From NCBI GenBank assembly GCA_023393755.1, contig JAEXCA010000207.1, positions 1-31,464 of the forward strand: 31,464 nt of DNA. Reading direction: 5' to 3'. This document shows, in pieces, positions 31,256 to 31,464 of the stretch. Under the pieces are notes generated by a model. That model was not told the origin of the DNA, did not search any database, and was given only the letters and a program-made list of their open reading frames with translations. Each line of letters begins with the position of its first letter. The first letter of the stretch is position 1. The DNA is from Actinomycetes bacterium (lineage in GTDB: Bacteria > Actinomycetota > Actinomycetes > Propionibacteriales > Propionibacteriaceae). Made by a program: the position numbers and the translations under genes.

Positions 31256-31464
31256 GGGCGGGGCTCCCCCTTCGGTTGCTGGTGACTGGCGACCCGGCGC
31301 CCGGCACCGGCGGCGAGCCGGAGCCCGGCCAGGCCGGGGTAGGCGTCCAGCCGCCGGTCGATCGCGGCCAGGTCGGTCGGGGTGAGCAGGCCGTTCAGCA
31401 GGCGGCTGAGACCGGCCGGCGCCTCGTCCGCCGAGCCGAGCGGCCAGGCGGCGCGCCGCAGCCT
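31252..31464 (-). CDS. C-terminal part of an unidentified protein (5' partial)
   Basis: The last 70 codons of a minus-strand gene that enters from beyond the right edge. They end in TGA at 31254-31252, which overlaps the next GTG start (GTGA). The visible residues (RLLNGLLTPTDLAAIDRRLDAYP, then LAGLRLAAGAGRRV) are helical and Arg/Ala/Leu-rich with no motif I can name. The overlap makes it the upstream partner of the reductase-HAD fusion, so the operon has at least three genes. Confidence 0.6.
   Translation of the reverse strand, partial: RLRRAAWPLGSADEAPAGLSRLLNGLLTPTDLAAIDRRLDAYPGLAGLRLAAGAGRRVASHQQPKGEPRP

Noticed and set aside
28827..31307. Long frames on both strands over the reductase-HAD gene (826 and 759 codons)
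   Set aside because: Neither shows recognisable domains; the 741-residue frame carries SDR and HAD motifs.
1..31464. CRISPR arrays, insertion sequences or prophage genes
   Set aside because: No regularly spaced repeats and no transposase, integrase, cas or phage proteins were recognised on either strand.

Overview
The window is high-GC DNA with GTG starts, TAnnnT-type -10 boxes, lipobox lipoproteins and gene orders typical of Actinobacteria. Gene content and layout fit Propionibacteriaceae best, but the family assignment is a resemblance call made without a search.

Layout. (1) 1-10043 is a housekeeping backbone: the 3' part of a membrane-anchored trypsin/PDZ protease, topA, a convergent SDR gene, then tmk-holB (1-nt overlap), a DoxX-like membrane protein with a long acidic N-terminal tail, and a TAP-like alpha/beta-hydrolase lipoprotein that may be translated from a leaderless mRNA. 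(2) 10104-19260 is a glycoside-uptake cluster. A divergent GntR/FadR-type regulator faces a CUT1 sugar transporter (binding protein plus two permeases), a Gfo/Idh/MocA dehydrogenase, an aldo/keto reductase and an intracellular GH78 alpha-L-rhamnosidase, followed by a small GNAT-like gene. The regulator and the GNAT-like gene have nearly the same promoter/operator: two CTGCCATT half-sites 14 bp apart ending in CTAGT. (3) 19160-27621 is a minus-strand maltodextrin operon: GH13 alpha-glucosidase, CUT1 binding protein, two permeases, a second GH13 enzyme and a LacI regulator. Its likely promoter carries a TTGACA box and a GTTTA-G-TAAAC palindrome. The first ORF after that promoter is only the signal peptide and first strand of a secreted GH13 amylase, a decayed remnant. 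Neither transporter cluster encodes an ATPase, so a shared MsiK-like ATPase elsewhere is inferred. (4) 27856-27928 is tRNA-Thr(CGU) on the minus strand. (5) 28231-31464 is a minus-strand, translationally coupled lipid-type operon: the C-terminus of an unidentified protein, a fusion of fatty acyl-CoA reductase-like SDR with a HAD-IB phosphatase-like domain, and a ferritin-like di-iron protein with the ligand pattern of acyl-ACP desaturases.

How the genes work together. The two sugar clusters converge near 19.2-20.0 kb and lie between the hydrolase and tRNA-Thr. They look like accessory carbohydrate cargo in a conserved replication/repair neighbourhood. The rhamnosidase cluster would import a rhamnose-containing glycoside, cleave it inside the cell and act on the sugar or aglycone with two NAD(P)-dependent oxidoreductases. 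The maltodextrin operon would import maltodextrins and cut them to glucose in the cytoplasm. The least familiar system is the reductase-HAD fusion coupled to a di-iron protein. The shared two-half-site promoter is the clearest new regulatory signal.
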